A stretch of 64,000 nucleotides of DNA, taken from positions 1 to 64,000 of the forward strand of contig JANYDE010000137.1 of assembly GCA_025359915.1 (NCBI GenBank), written 5' to 3'. This document shows, piece by piece, positions 1 to 9,273 of the stretch. The DNA is from Chamaesiphon sp. 336R_metabinner_41. Lineage in GTDB: Bacteria; Cyanobacteriota; Cyanobacteriia; Cyanobacteriales; Chamaesiphonaceae. The position numbers were made by a program, and so were the translations under genes. Numbering within the stretch: position 1 is the stretch's first letter; each line of letters opens with the position of its first letter. The notes below the pieces were generated by a model. The model worked only from the letters and a program-made list of their open reading frames with translations. It did not search any database and was not told the DNA's origin.

Positions 1-110
1 GCTGGTATGTTGAAGCTCTCAAGTACGTTAAAGCAAACCACGGTTTGTCTGGCGATGCTGCGGTAGAAGCTAATTCCTACATCGACTATGCAATTAACTC
101 CTTGAGCTAG
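1..110 (+). CDS. cpcA: Phycocyanin alpha subunit, C-terminal part (gene begins upstream of the window)
   Basis: Frame from base 3 reads [35 protein letters not shown], the typical CpcA C-terminus. Confidence 0.93.
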   Translation, partial: WYVEALKYVKANHGLSGDAAVEANSYIDYAINSLS

Positions 111-122
111 TTCATAGTTATT

Positions 123-188
123 ACCCGAAGTTATTTCTCAACTCTTGCGTTTTCGTTGGCGATGGGAAATAGCTTCGGGGTATTTTTT
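123..188 (+). terminator. Rho-independent-like terminator after cpcA
   Basis: acccgaagttatttctc ... gggaaatagcttcggggt inverted repeat followed by a T-run. Confidence 0.75.
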
Positions 189-353
189 TGGCTGTCAATA
201 ACAGTAAAATTAGGTAGGATTCGTCTGGGTTTGTTTATAAATATCTAGCACGAAGAAGGTTGCTTGCATAAACCCATCCCTACAGATTAATCACCCATTC
301 TGACAGATTGATGTTGGGTGTCAAATGTCAGTCTAATGTACTAACAAAAAATT

Positions 354-1169
354 ATGGATGATGAATCGGCAATTCAAGCTGGCGAAACACTAAATACAAT
401 ACAAGCGATCGAGAATCTTTATTGTGAAGATTTAGGTTTGCGTGCCTATGCAGCTTGGTGGTTGGGCAAATTTCGGGTAAACGATCCTGCTGCGATTGTG
501 GGATTAATTGCAGCTTTGAAAGATGAAGCAGATCGTACCCCCGAAGGCGGCTATCCACTGCGCCGAAATGCAGCTAGAGCTTTAGGTAAATTAAACGATC
601 TTCAAGCTGTTCCTGCACTGATTGAATGTCTAAATTGTTCCGATTTTTATGTGCGAGAAGCGGCGGTGCAATCGCTCGAAATGTTGGGAGATCCTAGTTG
701 TATTCCGCATTTGACTGAAATATTAGCTGCATCAGTTCGAGATGGAAAGCTCCTACCACAGGGCGAAGATTTTTCTCAGCCTTACGATTCGATCATCGAA
801 GCTTTAGGCACTTTGGGAGTGACAGCCGCAGTACCATTGATTCAACCATTTCTCGAACATCCAATTCCTCGGATTCAGTATGCGGGATTGAGATCGATGT
901 ACCAGTTGACTCAGGATACCGTCTATGGCGATCGATTGGTGCAATCCTTATCAAATGGCGATCTCCAACTTAGAAGGGCACTCCTGTCCGATTTAGGGGC
1001 AATTGGGTATCTTCCCGCCGCAATCCCGATCTCTCAAGCTCATGCTGAAAATAGTCTGAAGTTGATATCGCTCAAGGGCATATTAGAAACCCAGATTATG
1101 CTTTCGCCATTCGACAGGTTATCTGATGGTGCAGTTCAAGTAATGCAACTAATGGATGAATTGCTCTAG
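354..1169 (+). CDS. cpcE: HEAT-repeat phycocyanin alpha phycocyanobilin lyase subunit CpcE
   Basis: HEAT repeats (LRAYAAWWLGKFR, PLRRNAARALGKL, YVREAAVQSLEMLGD) and position directly after cpcA. Confidence 0.88.
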   Translation: MDDESAIQAGETLNTIQAIENLYCEDLGLRAYAAWWLGKFRVNDPAAIVGLIAALKDEADRTPEGGYPLRRNAARALGKLNDLQAVPALIECLNCSDFYVREAAVQSLEMLGDPSCIPHLTEILAASVRDGKLLPQGEDFSQPYDSIIEALGTLGVTAAVPLIQPFLEHPIPRIQYAGLRSMYQLTQDTVYGDRLVQSLSNGDLQLRRALLSDLGAIGYLPAAIPISQAHAENSLKLISLKGILETQIMLSPFDRLSDGAVQVMQLMDELL

Positions 1170-1213
1170 AAATGTCGGCACCGAGGATAGTCACACAGAT
1201 CGAAACATGGCTG

Positions 1214-1228
1214 GTGGGCACTGCCCAC
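1214..1228. repeat. Short palindrome GTGGGCACTGCCCAC, related to the copy at 49965
   Basis: Inverted repeat read directly; similar palindrome at 49965-49981. Confidence 0.6.
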
Positions 1229-1252
1229 ACTAAAGCCTAAACCCTAGTTCAG

Positions 1253-1441
1253 CTATTTAGAATTTTTAACAGCAGTCAAAAAGAAGACAACAGTCAGGGG
1301 AATAGCTGCGGCTAAAATACTCCCTGTTACTGCTACACCTAATTCAGGCGTACCCGAACTAAGTTCAAAGATGGAACCGACTGCGGCAATTGCGGAAATC
1401 GATGCACCAAGCAAACAGATACCAGTTAGAGGGGTGTACAT
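1253..1441 (-). CDS. Small hypothetical membrane protein
   Basis: 62-aa ORF with two hydrophobic stretches, adjacent to def on the same strand. Confidence 0.5.
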   Translation of the reverse strand: MYTPLTGICLLGASISAIAAVGSIFELSSGTPELGVAVTGSILAAAIPLTVVFFLTAVKNSK

Positions 1442-1447
1442 GGACGG

Positions 1448-2023
1448 TTATTTTGCTCCTGATGTGATGTGTTGGACGTGCTGAAGGGAGAAACCTTTTT
1501 TCTTGAGTTCCTCAGTGAGAGCGAGTTGATTTTCGACTCGATCGACAAATAATACTCCCGTCAGATGATCTAGTTCATGTTGAATGGCGCGGGCGAGTAA
1601 GCCGTCAGCCTTTAGCGTGCGCGGACGACCGGATTCATCTCGGTAAGCCAGTTCGATCGTTTCTGGACGTTCGACATCCAAATACACTCCAGGAATACTC
1701 AAACACCCTTCTTGGTCTTTGCAGAGGGTTTTACCATACTTTTTGATGGTAGGATTGATTAGAATTAACGGCGGAATTTCTGGTTTTTCCAGCTCGGTAT
1801 CTATAACGACTAATTGTTTATTAATGCCTACTTGTGGTGCGGCTAAACCTATACCATCCGCACTATACATAGTTTGCAGCATCGCCACGATCGTCCGGCG
1901 AATATCTTCATCCACGCTGGCAATCCGTTTGGCTGGTTGACGCAAAACTCGATCGCCGAGATAGTGAATATCTAATGGCGGTTTGGCTAATTTTTTCTTT
2001 TCAACGAGGATTGATATTGTCAT
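1448..2023 (-). CDS. def: Peptide deformylase
   Basis: Motifs GIGLAAPQVG, EGCLSIP, QHELDHLTGVLFVDR. Confidence 0.96.
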   Translation of the reverse strand: MTISILVEKKKLAKPPLDIHYLGDRVLRQPAKRIASVDEDIRRTIVAMLQTMYSADGIGLAAPQVGINKQLVVIDTELEKPEIPPLILINPTIKKYGKTLCKDQEGCLSIPGVYLDVERPETIELAYRDESGRPRTLKADGLLARAIQHELDHLTGVLFVDRVENQLALTEELKKKGFSLQHVQHITSGAK

Positions 2024-2090
2024 GAACGAATCGTTACAGGCGATGATGTCTGAAAAATAGATCTCAGTGGTACTCTTATTTTAACAGGAT

Positions 2091-2651
2091 TTAGACATAC
2101 ACGATCGTCGCTTCCAATTTATGGCCTAATTGAGATAAATTCAAAACATGTCCTCCGGTAACTAAATACACCGTGCTGGAAATCGATCCAATTTGACGAG
2201 ATAGCATTCCCAACCTGTCGCGAAATAATCGCCCACTAGGATAAGCTGGTACTACACCCCAACCTGTTTCCTCTGCTACCAAAATTATGATTGCTAAACT
2301 CTTCGTTAATTCACTGAGTAATTCAGTCGTCAAATTTTCCCATTCAGAGTCAGATCGATCGAGTAAATTGGCTACCCATGTACCGATAGAATCGATGAGA
2401 AGGCAGTCCGAAGACTGAAATTGAGAAATGGTAGGAGAGAGATCTTCGATCGCGGCTACAGTCTGCCAGGTGGCGGGACGACGCTGTTGATGTCGCAAAA
2501 TTCTAGCTTGCCATTCTCGATCGCTTGGATCTATAGTTGCGGTAGCGATATAGCTGACAGCTTTGCCACTTTGCCTTGCAAGCGTCTCCGCCCATTCACT
2601 CTTCCCACATCGCGCTGCACCCGTAACTAAAATTAGTTGTTGCCCAATCAC
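2091..2651 (-). CDS. cobU: Adenosylcobinamide kinase / adenosylcobinamide-phosphate guanylyltransferase
   Basis: GAARCGKSEWAE P-loop, SYIATA, VAEETGWGVVPAYPSGRLFRDRLG. Confidence 0.94.
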   Translation of the reverse strand: MIGQQLILVTGAARCGKSEWAETLARQSGKAVSYIATATIDPSDREWQARILRHQQRRPATWQTVAAIEDLSPTISQFQSSDCLLIDSIGTWVANLLDRSDSEWENLTTELLSELTKSLAIIILVAEETGWGVVPAYPSGRLFRDRLGMLSRQIGSISSTVYLVTGGHVLNLSQLGHKLEATIVYV

Positions 2652-2724
2652 TTCTATTTCCTCTGAATTATTGCGCTATCAACTATTCTCCCCTGGAGAT
2701 GCTATATCAACAACTATTAATTAG

Positions 2725-2773
2725 TATCAACTATCAACTATCAACTATCAACTATCAACTATCAACTATCAAC
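2725..2773. repeat. Heptanucleotide tandem repeat (TATCAAC)x7
   Basis: Seven exact units; ends 9 bp before the ATG of the next ORF. Confidence 0.97.
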
Positions 2774-2782
2774 TGACTGAGT

Positions 2783-3328
2783 ATGTCAATATCCATAGAC
2801 TGTAATTCAGATTTAAAGACTCAACTATTCTCAGCTCAGATTCCAAAATTTAGTAATCTTCGGCAAGATGCCAACCCAATTTTGGCAGCACATATGCTCC
2901 AAGAAATGTATAAAATGGTGATGGAGTGGCAGCAAGAATTACAAGAAATTGATAAGAACAGTTTTAACATCACTACTAGTGGTCCAGTTTTAGCTGCCTG
3001 GTTGGAATCGCGCACTTTCAAACCTGGATCTACAGGTGAAGCAATTCCTACTCCTTATACTACTGTTGAGGCGATTTCCATTCTGGAAGGCTACGCCAAC
3101 GATCTAACGGCTGTCGATCCAAAAGCGGGTTATCGTTTATGTGGATTGGATGAATACGGTCAACTCTGGACGCGTCCTTGTCACATGGCTGAAATCTTAA
3201 ATGTTAGCAGGGCAATTGCTCGATATCAACAGTTAAAAGATTTAACCGATCGAAAACAACAATTAGAGCAATATATTCGTCACGTGCTCGAAGATCTCGT
3301 TCATCTTCGACTCAAACTACAGGATTAG
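2783..3328 (+). CDS. Conserved hypothetical protein
   Basis: 181-aa ORF; no motif recognised. Confidence 0.65.
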   Translation: MSISIDCNSDLKTQLFSAQIPKFSNLRQDANPILAAHMLQEMYKMVMEWQQELQEIDKNSFNITTSGPVLAAWLESRTFKPGSTGEAIPTPYTTVEAISILEGYANDLTAVDPKAGYRLCGLDEYGQLWTRPCHMAEILNVSRAIARYQQLKDLTDRKQQLEQYIRHVLEDLVHLRLKLQD

Positions 3329-3367
3329 AATTGATTTAGTTGATAATTGATAGCAATGTTTCTAGAG

Positions 3368-3425
3368 TGGTACCTAAATCCCCCTCCTGAAAACAATTCT
3401 CTTAAAGGAGGGGGCTTTAGAACCA
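3368..3425. repeat. Imperfect inverted repeat (tggtacctaaatccccctcct / aggagggggctttagaacca)
   Basis: Complementary arms read directly, just after the ORF ending at 3328. Confidence 0.7.
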
Positions 3426-3456
3426 TTGTTCTGCTTAATTCATCATCGCCATTCGC

Positions 3457-4035
3457 CTAACTTTCAACTAAATTGGAAATATCAATGCCAGCTAGTTTCC
3501 AAGCTAATCCATTACGCTTCAAGATCAGACTGACATCTTTGGATCGATCGTGCTTATCGGTAATATGAACGACAAAGCGATCGATTGATTCATAGCCCAT
3601 TTTAATGTCTGATTTAGCAATATCCCGATCCAAATTAGCCAGATCTATTTTAGCTCCAGGTACTTTATCGTGGATTAATTGGTCTAGTCCTTCTGGAGTG
3701 ATTAACTTGTCCACCATTGGACTCACCATTTTTTCTACTATTTCTGGAGTCATTTTCGGCGATATAGAGCCATCATCAGATCCAGCTATGTGTTTGAGGA
3801 CTTGAACTTTTACACTCTCTTTAATACTAACTCGTAATTCTGGAAAATTAATTTCTTTCGACAGAGCATCAACATTCTGATTTTCTGTCGCATTTTTCAT
3901 ATTATTGAGCGTTAGATAAGGAGAATAATAAATTCCTCCACCTGAGATCGCCGCAACTCCCACGATGGCACTAGTCCCAATAGCAACTGCTTTTACATCC
4001 ATAATATTTCTCAGTTCTAGAAATTTAATTATCAA
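3457..4035 (-). CDS. DUF2939-like hypothetical protein with N-terminal hydrophobic segment
   Basis: N-terminal hydrophobic segment then YYSPYLTLNNMKNATENQNVDALSKEINFPELRVSIKE pattern. Confidence 0.65.
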   Translation of the reverse strand: MIIKFLELRNIMDVKAVAIGTSAIVGVAAISGGGIYYSPYLTLNNMKNATENQNVDALSKEINFPELRVSIKESVKVQVLKHIAGSDDGSISPKMTPEIVEKMVSPMVDKLITPEGLDQLIHDKVPGAKIDLANLDRDIAKSDIKMGYESIDRFVVHITDKHDRSKDVSLILKRNGLAWKLAGIDISNLVES

Positions 4036-4104
4036 CTATTCTCATCCGAATAGTCTTGTGATTAAGACAGACACTTTGCTAAAAACTAACAACTATCCAC
4101 TAAC

Positions 4105-5343
4105 TCAAGTTGTATATTCAGCGTTAATTTTTACATAGTCATAACTAAGATCGCAGCCCCAAGCAATTCCACACCCACTACCATTACCAACAGCTACCGA
4201 GATTAAAACTGTATCTGTTTTGAGGTATTCCCCTTGACTGGCAGCTTTGAGATAATTACTAGCAGCGACTCGATCGAATGTCAAAGGTTGTCCATTTGTC
4301 ATTAATTGAATATCGCCCAATCGCACCGCCAAATTATTTTGATCGAAGGGTACGCCAGCCTTCCCAGCCGCCATCGCAATTCTGCCCCAGTTGGGATCGT
4401 TGCCAAAAATTGCCGCTTTGAGGAGGGAAGATCCGGCGATTTCACGGGCAATTTGTCGGGCATCTCGATCGCTCAGAGTACCAGACACTCGCACTTCAAT
4501 CAAACAAGTAGCACCTTCACCATCACGGGCGATCGATCGAGCTAAATACTGACAGACAGCGGTGAGCATTGCTTCTAGTTTATCAGCTTCCGCTCCTGGA
4601 TGCACAATTGCGGGCGTGCGGGATTCGCCATTCGCCAAAGCAATCAACGTATCATTCGTACTCGTATCCCCATCTACCGTAACTTGATTGAAACTCTTAT
4701 CCGCAGCGCGACTGAGCATTTGTTGCCATAGCGTTGTCGATACCGCCGCATCACAAGTCACGAACGCCAACATCGTCGCCATATTCGGATGAATCATCCC
4801 CGAACCCTTAGCCATCCCGCCAATTCTTACGGCTCGATCGCCAATTGTAGTCTCTAATGCGATCGATTTGCTCACCAAATCGGTGGTCATAATCGCCTTC
4901 GCAGCAGTATCGCCACCCTCATGGGTAGCCGCTGCCACCAAACCAGGAATTCCGGCGATTAAGGCATTCATTTTGATGCGTTGACCGATTACCCCAGTTG
5001 AAGCCAGCAAGATCGCTTCTGGGGTGATATTTAGGGCACTAGCGAGCGCATTTGCACTGGCGACGGCATCATCCCAACCAGCTTCACCAGTCGCCGCATT
5101 TGCCTGTCCCGAATTGCAGAGAATCGCACGGGCACTAGGTTTGACAGCAAGCTGTTGACGACAATATTCGACGCAAGCAGCCCGAACCTGACTGGTGGTA
5201 AAGACTCCAGCCGCGATCGCATCTACATCAGATAATATCAATGCCAAATCGGGCAATCCAGACGCTTTCAATCCCGCTGTAATCCCCGCCGCTCTAAAGC
5301 CTCTCGGTGCCGTCACTCCCCCAGAAATCTCTTGCCAGTCCAT
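4105..5343 (-). CDS. argJ: Bifunctional ornithine acetyltransferase / N-acetylglutamate synthase
   Basis: GVTAPRGFRAAG, KGSGMIHPNMATMLAFVTCDA, FNQVTVDGDTSTNDT, NDPNWGRI. Confidence 0.97.
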   Translation of the reverse strand: MDWQEISGGVTAPRGFRAAGITAGLKASGLPDLALILSDVDAIAAGVFTTSQVRAACVEYCRQQLAVKPSARAILCNSGQANAATGEAGWDDAVASANALASALNITPEAILLASTGVIGQRIKMNALIAGIPGLVAAATHEGGDTAAKAIMTTDLVSKSIALETTIGDRAVRIGGMAKGSGMIHPNMATMLAFVTCDAAVSTTLWQQMLSRAADKSFNQVTVDGDTSTNDTLIALANGESRTPAIVHPGAEADKLEAMLTAVCQYLARSIARDGEGATCLIEVRVSGTLSDRDARQIAREIAGSSLLKAAIFGNDPNWGRIAMAAGKAGVPFDQNNLAVRLGDIQLMTNGQPLTFDRVAASNYLKAASQGEYLKTDTVLISVAVGNGSGCGIAWGCDLSYDYVKINAEYTT

Positions 5344-5523
5344 ATCCGTCTTTGGTCAATAAGTACTAGTTATCAGCATACTAGAATATAGGTCTTGGGT
5401 ATGCCGTAATTAATTCTTGCTCCGTCACGATCTGATCCTAATTAGATTAAACAATTCCATATTTGATTGGATTTTATATTGGTAAGCCCCTAAGTACATA
5501 CTATGCAGTAGTTTTCAGTCATT

Positions 5524-6252
5524 ATGGAATTTCCAGCCTACCTAACTATTGGGGCGTTAAAACTCCATCCCCATCCAGTATTTGAGAGCATCGCTTATTT
5601 TGTTTCTCTACGGTTGGCATTCCGACGATTTCGGAAAAGTACCGTCAAAGCAGAACAACGAGGGGTAGTAATTGCGGGGGGTTTAATTGGTGGGATGCTG
5701 GGAGCCAAGCTGTTGGCAATTGTTCAGCATTTAGATCTATTGTGGACGGCACAAATTAGTTTTGTAATGCTGTTAATTGGTGGTAAAACAATCGTCGGGG
5801 CGTTACTAGGCGCAGTTTTTGGGGTTGAAATCACCAAGAACTTTCTCAAGATTGAGACGGCGACGGGGGATGCTTTCGCCTATCCGCTAATTGTTGGCAC
5901 CGTCATTGGGCGTATTGGCTGCTTCTTAACCGGATTAAGCGACCAAACCTATGGTACACCAACATCGTTACCTTGGGGCGTGGATTTTGGCGATCGAATC
6001 CCTCGTCATCCCACTCAGCTCTATGAGGTGGTATTTATGATTGGTTTGCTAATCTTCCTCAAATATCGAGAGCGAAAACCATATCTACAAGGCGATCTAT
6101 TTAGATTTTATATGATTTGTTACTTAGCATTTCGATGGTCGATCGATTTTATCAAACCTGACTTTCATCCATTACTAGGCATGAGCGCGATTCAAATCAC
6201 TTGTCTGCTAGGATTGGTCTATTATCGCGCTGCAATTCGTCGGTTAATTTGA
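5524..6252 (+). CDS. Prolipoprotein diacylglyceryl transferase (Lgt)-family membrane protein, possibly divergent
   Basis: Polytopic; GRIGCFLTGLSDQTYG in place of the usual Lgt signature; PRHPTQLYE conserved. Confidence 0.75.
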   Translation: MEFPAYLTIGALKLHPHPVFESIAYFVSLRLAFRRFRKSTVKAEQRGVVIAGGLIGGMLGAKLLAIVQHLDLLWTAQISFVMLLIGGKTIVGALLGAVFGVEITKNFLKIETATGDAFAYPLIVGTVIGRIGCFLTGLSDQTYGTPTSLPWGVDFGDRIPRHPTQLYEVVFMIGLLIFLKYRERKPYLQGDLFRFYMICYLAFRWSIDFIKPDFHPLLGMSAIQITCLLGLVYYRAAIRRLI

Positions 6253-6264
6253 ACAAGATTGCCA

Positions 6265-6927
6265 CTAACGCGCCTGTAGAACTCGTTCGACAGTCAAATC
6301 TAAATTAGCTAATATTGTTGACTCAATTTTATTATCTCCCATATACACCTTCTCCTCATAAAAACCTTCCACCCATTCCAAAATTGTGACTCGTGACTGA
6401 AGCGGATCGACGATCCAATATTCAGCAATTCCCCTCGCCGCATATTCACTCCGCTTGTAACGATAATCGCGTTTTTCTTGGTTAGGACTGACAACTTCTA
6501 CTACTAATAATGGTGGGGGCATATCCATCAACACGATCGATCTAGTTGCTCCATTCATTTCTGTTGCTAATTCTTCAGATAGCAATACCAAATCTGGTAT
6601 TCGTACCGATACCTTAGCCCCACTTACGGCTACTTCGATACCAATTCTCAGTCGATAGCTGGGAGTACCCAATCCGAGAAAAAAGGCAAACAAAAAAGAT
6701 GCAATTCTCTGGTTGATATCGCTCTCAGCAGGCATAGGAATCAATTCTCCATTTTCTAGTTCATATAATTTATCCGTGCCATCGTCGTAAGCAAGGAACT
6801 CTTCTAGCGTCATTTTCTCGATCGCAACTGTCATCGCTACACTTCCTGCAAGAGTATATTCATTAATTCTAACATTTCGATCGATCTCAGAATTACCGCC
6901 GTTTGAACTATGATTTGTGGGATCCAC
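6265..6927 (-). CDS. Uma2-family (DUF820) putative restriction endonuclease-fold protein; likely start at internal Met (MTVAIEKMTLEEFLAYDDG)
   Basis: LEEFLAYDDGTDKLYELENGELIPMP, RIPDLVLLSEE, PPLLVVEVVSPNQEKRDYRYKRSEYAARGIAEYWIVDP. Confidence 0.9.
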   Translation of the reverse strand: MDPTNHSSNGGNSEIDRNVRINEYTLAGSVAMTVAIEKMTLEEFLAYDDGTDKLYELENGELIPMPAESDINQRIASFLFAFFLGLGTPSYRLRIGIEVAVSGAKVSVRIPDLVLLSEELATEMNGATRSIVLMDMPPPLLVVEVVSPNQEKRDYRYKRSEYAARGIAEYWIVDPLQSRVTILEWVEGFYEEKVYMGDNKIESTILANLDLTVERVLQAR

Positions 6928-6974
6928 AGATAGACTAAGATTGTCACATAGCGATCTTAACAGTTAGAACTATC

Positions 6975-7006
6975 AGATCTCCGACTGTCCAAGAAGTCGG
7001 GGATCT
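6975..7006. repeat. Palindromic repeat, GATCCCCGACTTCT family
   Basis: agatctccgact / agtcggggatct inverted repeat with one mismatch. Confidence 0.75.
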
Positions 7007-7017
7007 AGCCTCACCAA

Positions 7018-8574
7018 ATGTCAACTAGTGTGGCGACTGCTATAGCAGCTCATCACATTAAAACGATCGACTACAACGATCGAACTAACCAAGATTGGTG
7101 GTTTGAGTGCCATTGTTTTTTAAAAGCTATCCCCTATTCCCCTAAATTTATGCCTACTCGCCCCTACTTATTTTACGGATTGACTAATAGCATTTGCTCC
7201 CAGTGTTTGGAGAAAGTCGAGGCGAAGATTGTCTTTCGGGATGAGGCGGTGTATCTCGTCAAACATTGTCTGACGCATGGGCGAGAAGAGGTGCTAATTG
7301 CTGACGATATTGAGTATTACAAGCTCTGTCAGGACTTTATCAAGCCTGGAGATATGCCACATCATTTTAATACTAACATCGAGCGTGGTTGCCCTTATGA
7401 CTGCGGATTGTGTCCAGATCACGAGCAGCATAGTTGCGTGACGTTGGTCGAAATTACCGATCGATGTAATTTGGACTGTCCGATTTGTTATGCTGATTCG
7501 GGTGCGGCGGAAGTGTCGGCTTTGACGGATACAGCGCGAAATCATCGCAGTTTAGCAGAAATTGAGCTGATGCTGGATGCAGTGGTGGCGAATGAGGGGG
7601 AGCCGGATATCGTGCAGTTGAGCGGTGGTGAGCCGACTATTCATCCTGAGTTTTTTCAGGTGTTGGATTTGGCGAAAATGAAGCCGATTAAGCATTTGAT
7701 GATCAATACTAACGGTGTAAGGATTGCGACCGATCGAGTATTCTGTGAGAGACTAGCGGCGTATCAGCCTGGGATTGAGGTTTATTTACAATTTGATAGT
7801 TTTGAAGAGAAAGCTTTGCGAGAGCTGCGCGGGGCAGATTTGCGGCAAATGCGGCAACGGGCGATCGATCATTTGAATGAATTTAATATTTCGACGACGC
7901 TAGTTGTGACGGTGAAAAAGGGATTGAATGATAGTGAGTTGGGTAAAATTATTGATTATGCTTTAGCCCAAAAATGTGTGCGCGGTGTCACTTTTCAACC
8001 AATTCAAGTAGCGGGAAGATTAGAAGGTTTCGATCCGAAAGTTGATCGATATCCATTAACCGCAGTCCGTCGATCGATCCTCGAACAAAGTCCTCATTTT
8101 AAGTCTGAAGATTTACTTCCCGTTCCCTGTCACCCCGATTGTTTGGCGATGGGATACGCGCTCAAAGTCGATGGTAAAGTGATTCCCCTGGCTGGATTAG
8201 TCGATCCGAGTACTTTCTTAAAATTGATGCCAAATTCGATCGTCTACGAGCAGAATGATACACTCAAAAAGAAACTATTCGATCTATTTTCGACAGGAAA
8301 TTCACCCACGATGTCCGCTGTCAAAATGGAACAGTTATTATGTTGCTTACCATTAGTTGCCGTTCCCCAAGGATTAACCTATGAAAATGTGTTTCGGATC
8401 TTAATTGTCCAGTTTCTCGATCCTTATAACTTCGACGTGCGATCTGTTAAACGATCTTGCATTCACATGGCGCAAACTAACGGTCAATTAATCCCTTTTG
8501 ATACCTTCAATATCTTCTATCGAGACGGCGCACCAGGAGCGCATTTAGTGGCAAAAGCTGAAGTTAAATCATGA
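7018..8574 (+). CDS. Radical SAM protein resembling tetraether lipid synthase (Tes/MJ0619-like) family
   Basis: ERGCPYDCGLCPDHEQHSCVTLVEITDRCNLDCPICYADSG, VQLSGGEPTIHPEFF, additional N- and C-terminal Cys motifs. Confidence 0.85.
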   Translation: MSTSVATAIAAHHIKTIDYNDRTNQDWWFECHCFLKAIPYSPKFMPTRPYLFYGLTNSICSQCLEKVEAKIVFRDEAVYLVKHCLTHGREEVLIADDIEYYKLCQDFIKPGDMPHHFNTNIERGCPYDCGLCPDHEQHSCVTLVEITDRCNLDCPICYADSGAAEVSALTDTARNHRSLAEIELMLDAVVANEGEPDIVQLSGGEPTIHPEFFQVLDLAKMKPIKHLMINTNGVRIATDRVFCERLAAYQPGIEVYLQFDSFEEKALRELRGADLRQMRQRAIDHLNEFNISTTLVVTVKKGLNDSELGKIIDYALAQKCVRGVTFQPIQVAGRLEGFDPKVDRYPLTAVRRSILEQSPHFKSEDLLPVPCHPDCLAMGYALKVDGKVIPLAGLVDPSTFLKLMPNSIVYEQNDTLKKKLFDLFSTGNSPTMSAVKMEQLLCCLPLVAVPQGLTYENVFRILIVQFLDPYNFDVRSVKRSCIHMAQTNGQLIPFDTFNIFYRDGAPGAHLVAKAEVKS

Positions 8575-9074
8575 ACGATATCATATCATTCAGAATTCGG
8601 CTACTAGCGGCTGGACTTTATGCGATTTTTGCAGTACCAATGGGAGCCTTTCTTTTATTTACTGTTTTTATCCTAATTAGTGAAAATAACCCTGCTAATC
8701 ACAATATGCTGGGATTAGTTGCAATAGAATTTTTGGTTGGATTGCCTATGACGATCGTTTTACCAGTAGTCCTTTTTATTATTTGGCAAATAACCAGAAG
8801 AATACATAGCTTTATCGATCTATCTGGTAAAGATGTGTTGAACTATAGTTTGAATAGTTTACTAGTAATCCTATGTTTTTCATTTGTGACTTGCACAACT
8901 TGTAGTGTTGTCTCTGTGATGAATCCTGCCGCAGGTACTATTTTCATAGTAGGCTTAGTTATTATAAATTGTACAGCACTCGCCTATACGATCGGTTCTA
9001 TAGTTGCAGGAATATATGCACTAAGAGGATACCGTTTTAAAAATCGGTTGATTTACTCTTTTATACCAGACTAA
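8571..9074 (+). CDS. DUF4870-like membrane protein
   Basis: HSFIDLSGKDVLNYSLNSLL and C-terminal IVAGIYALRGYRFKNRLIYSFI resemble DUF4870 proteins; start overlaps the upstream stop. Confidence 0.6.
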   Translation: MNDIISFRIRLLAAGLYAIFAVPMGAFLLFTVFILISENNPANHNMLGLVAIEFLVGLPMTIVLPVVLFIIWQITRRIHSFIDLSGKDVLNYSLNSLLVILCFSFVTCTTCSVVSVMNPAAGTIFIVGLVIINCTALAYTIGSIVAGIYALRGYRFKNRLIYSFIPD

Positions 9075-9273
9075 TATTATACTGCAATGAAAGATCGACA
9101 TTTAAATTCTAATATCCGTCGCAAAGCAGTCAGATGTCATCTAGTTGGGTTAATCTGGTTACCAATCTCGATCGAGCCATTGCAGCTTGGAAAGGGAAAA
9201 TTCCGAGCAATTCTCTGATGATTAAGTTCTTATCTGAAATATTATGATCGTTTTATCCAAGACGAATAGAACT

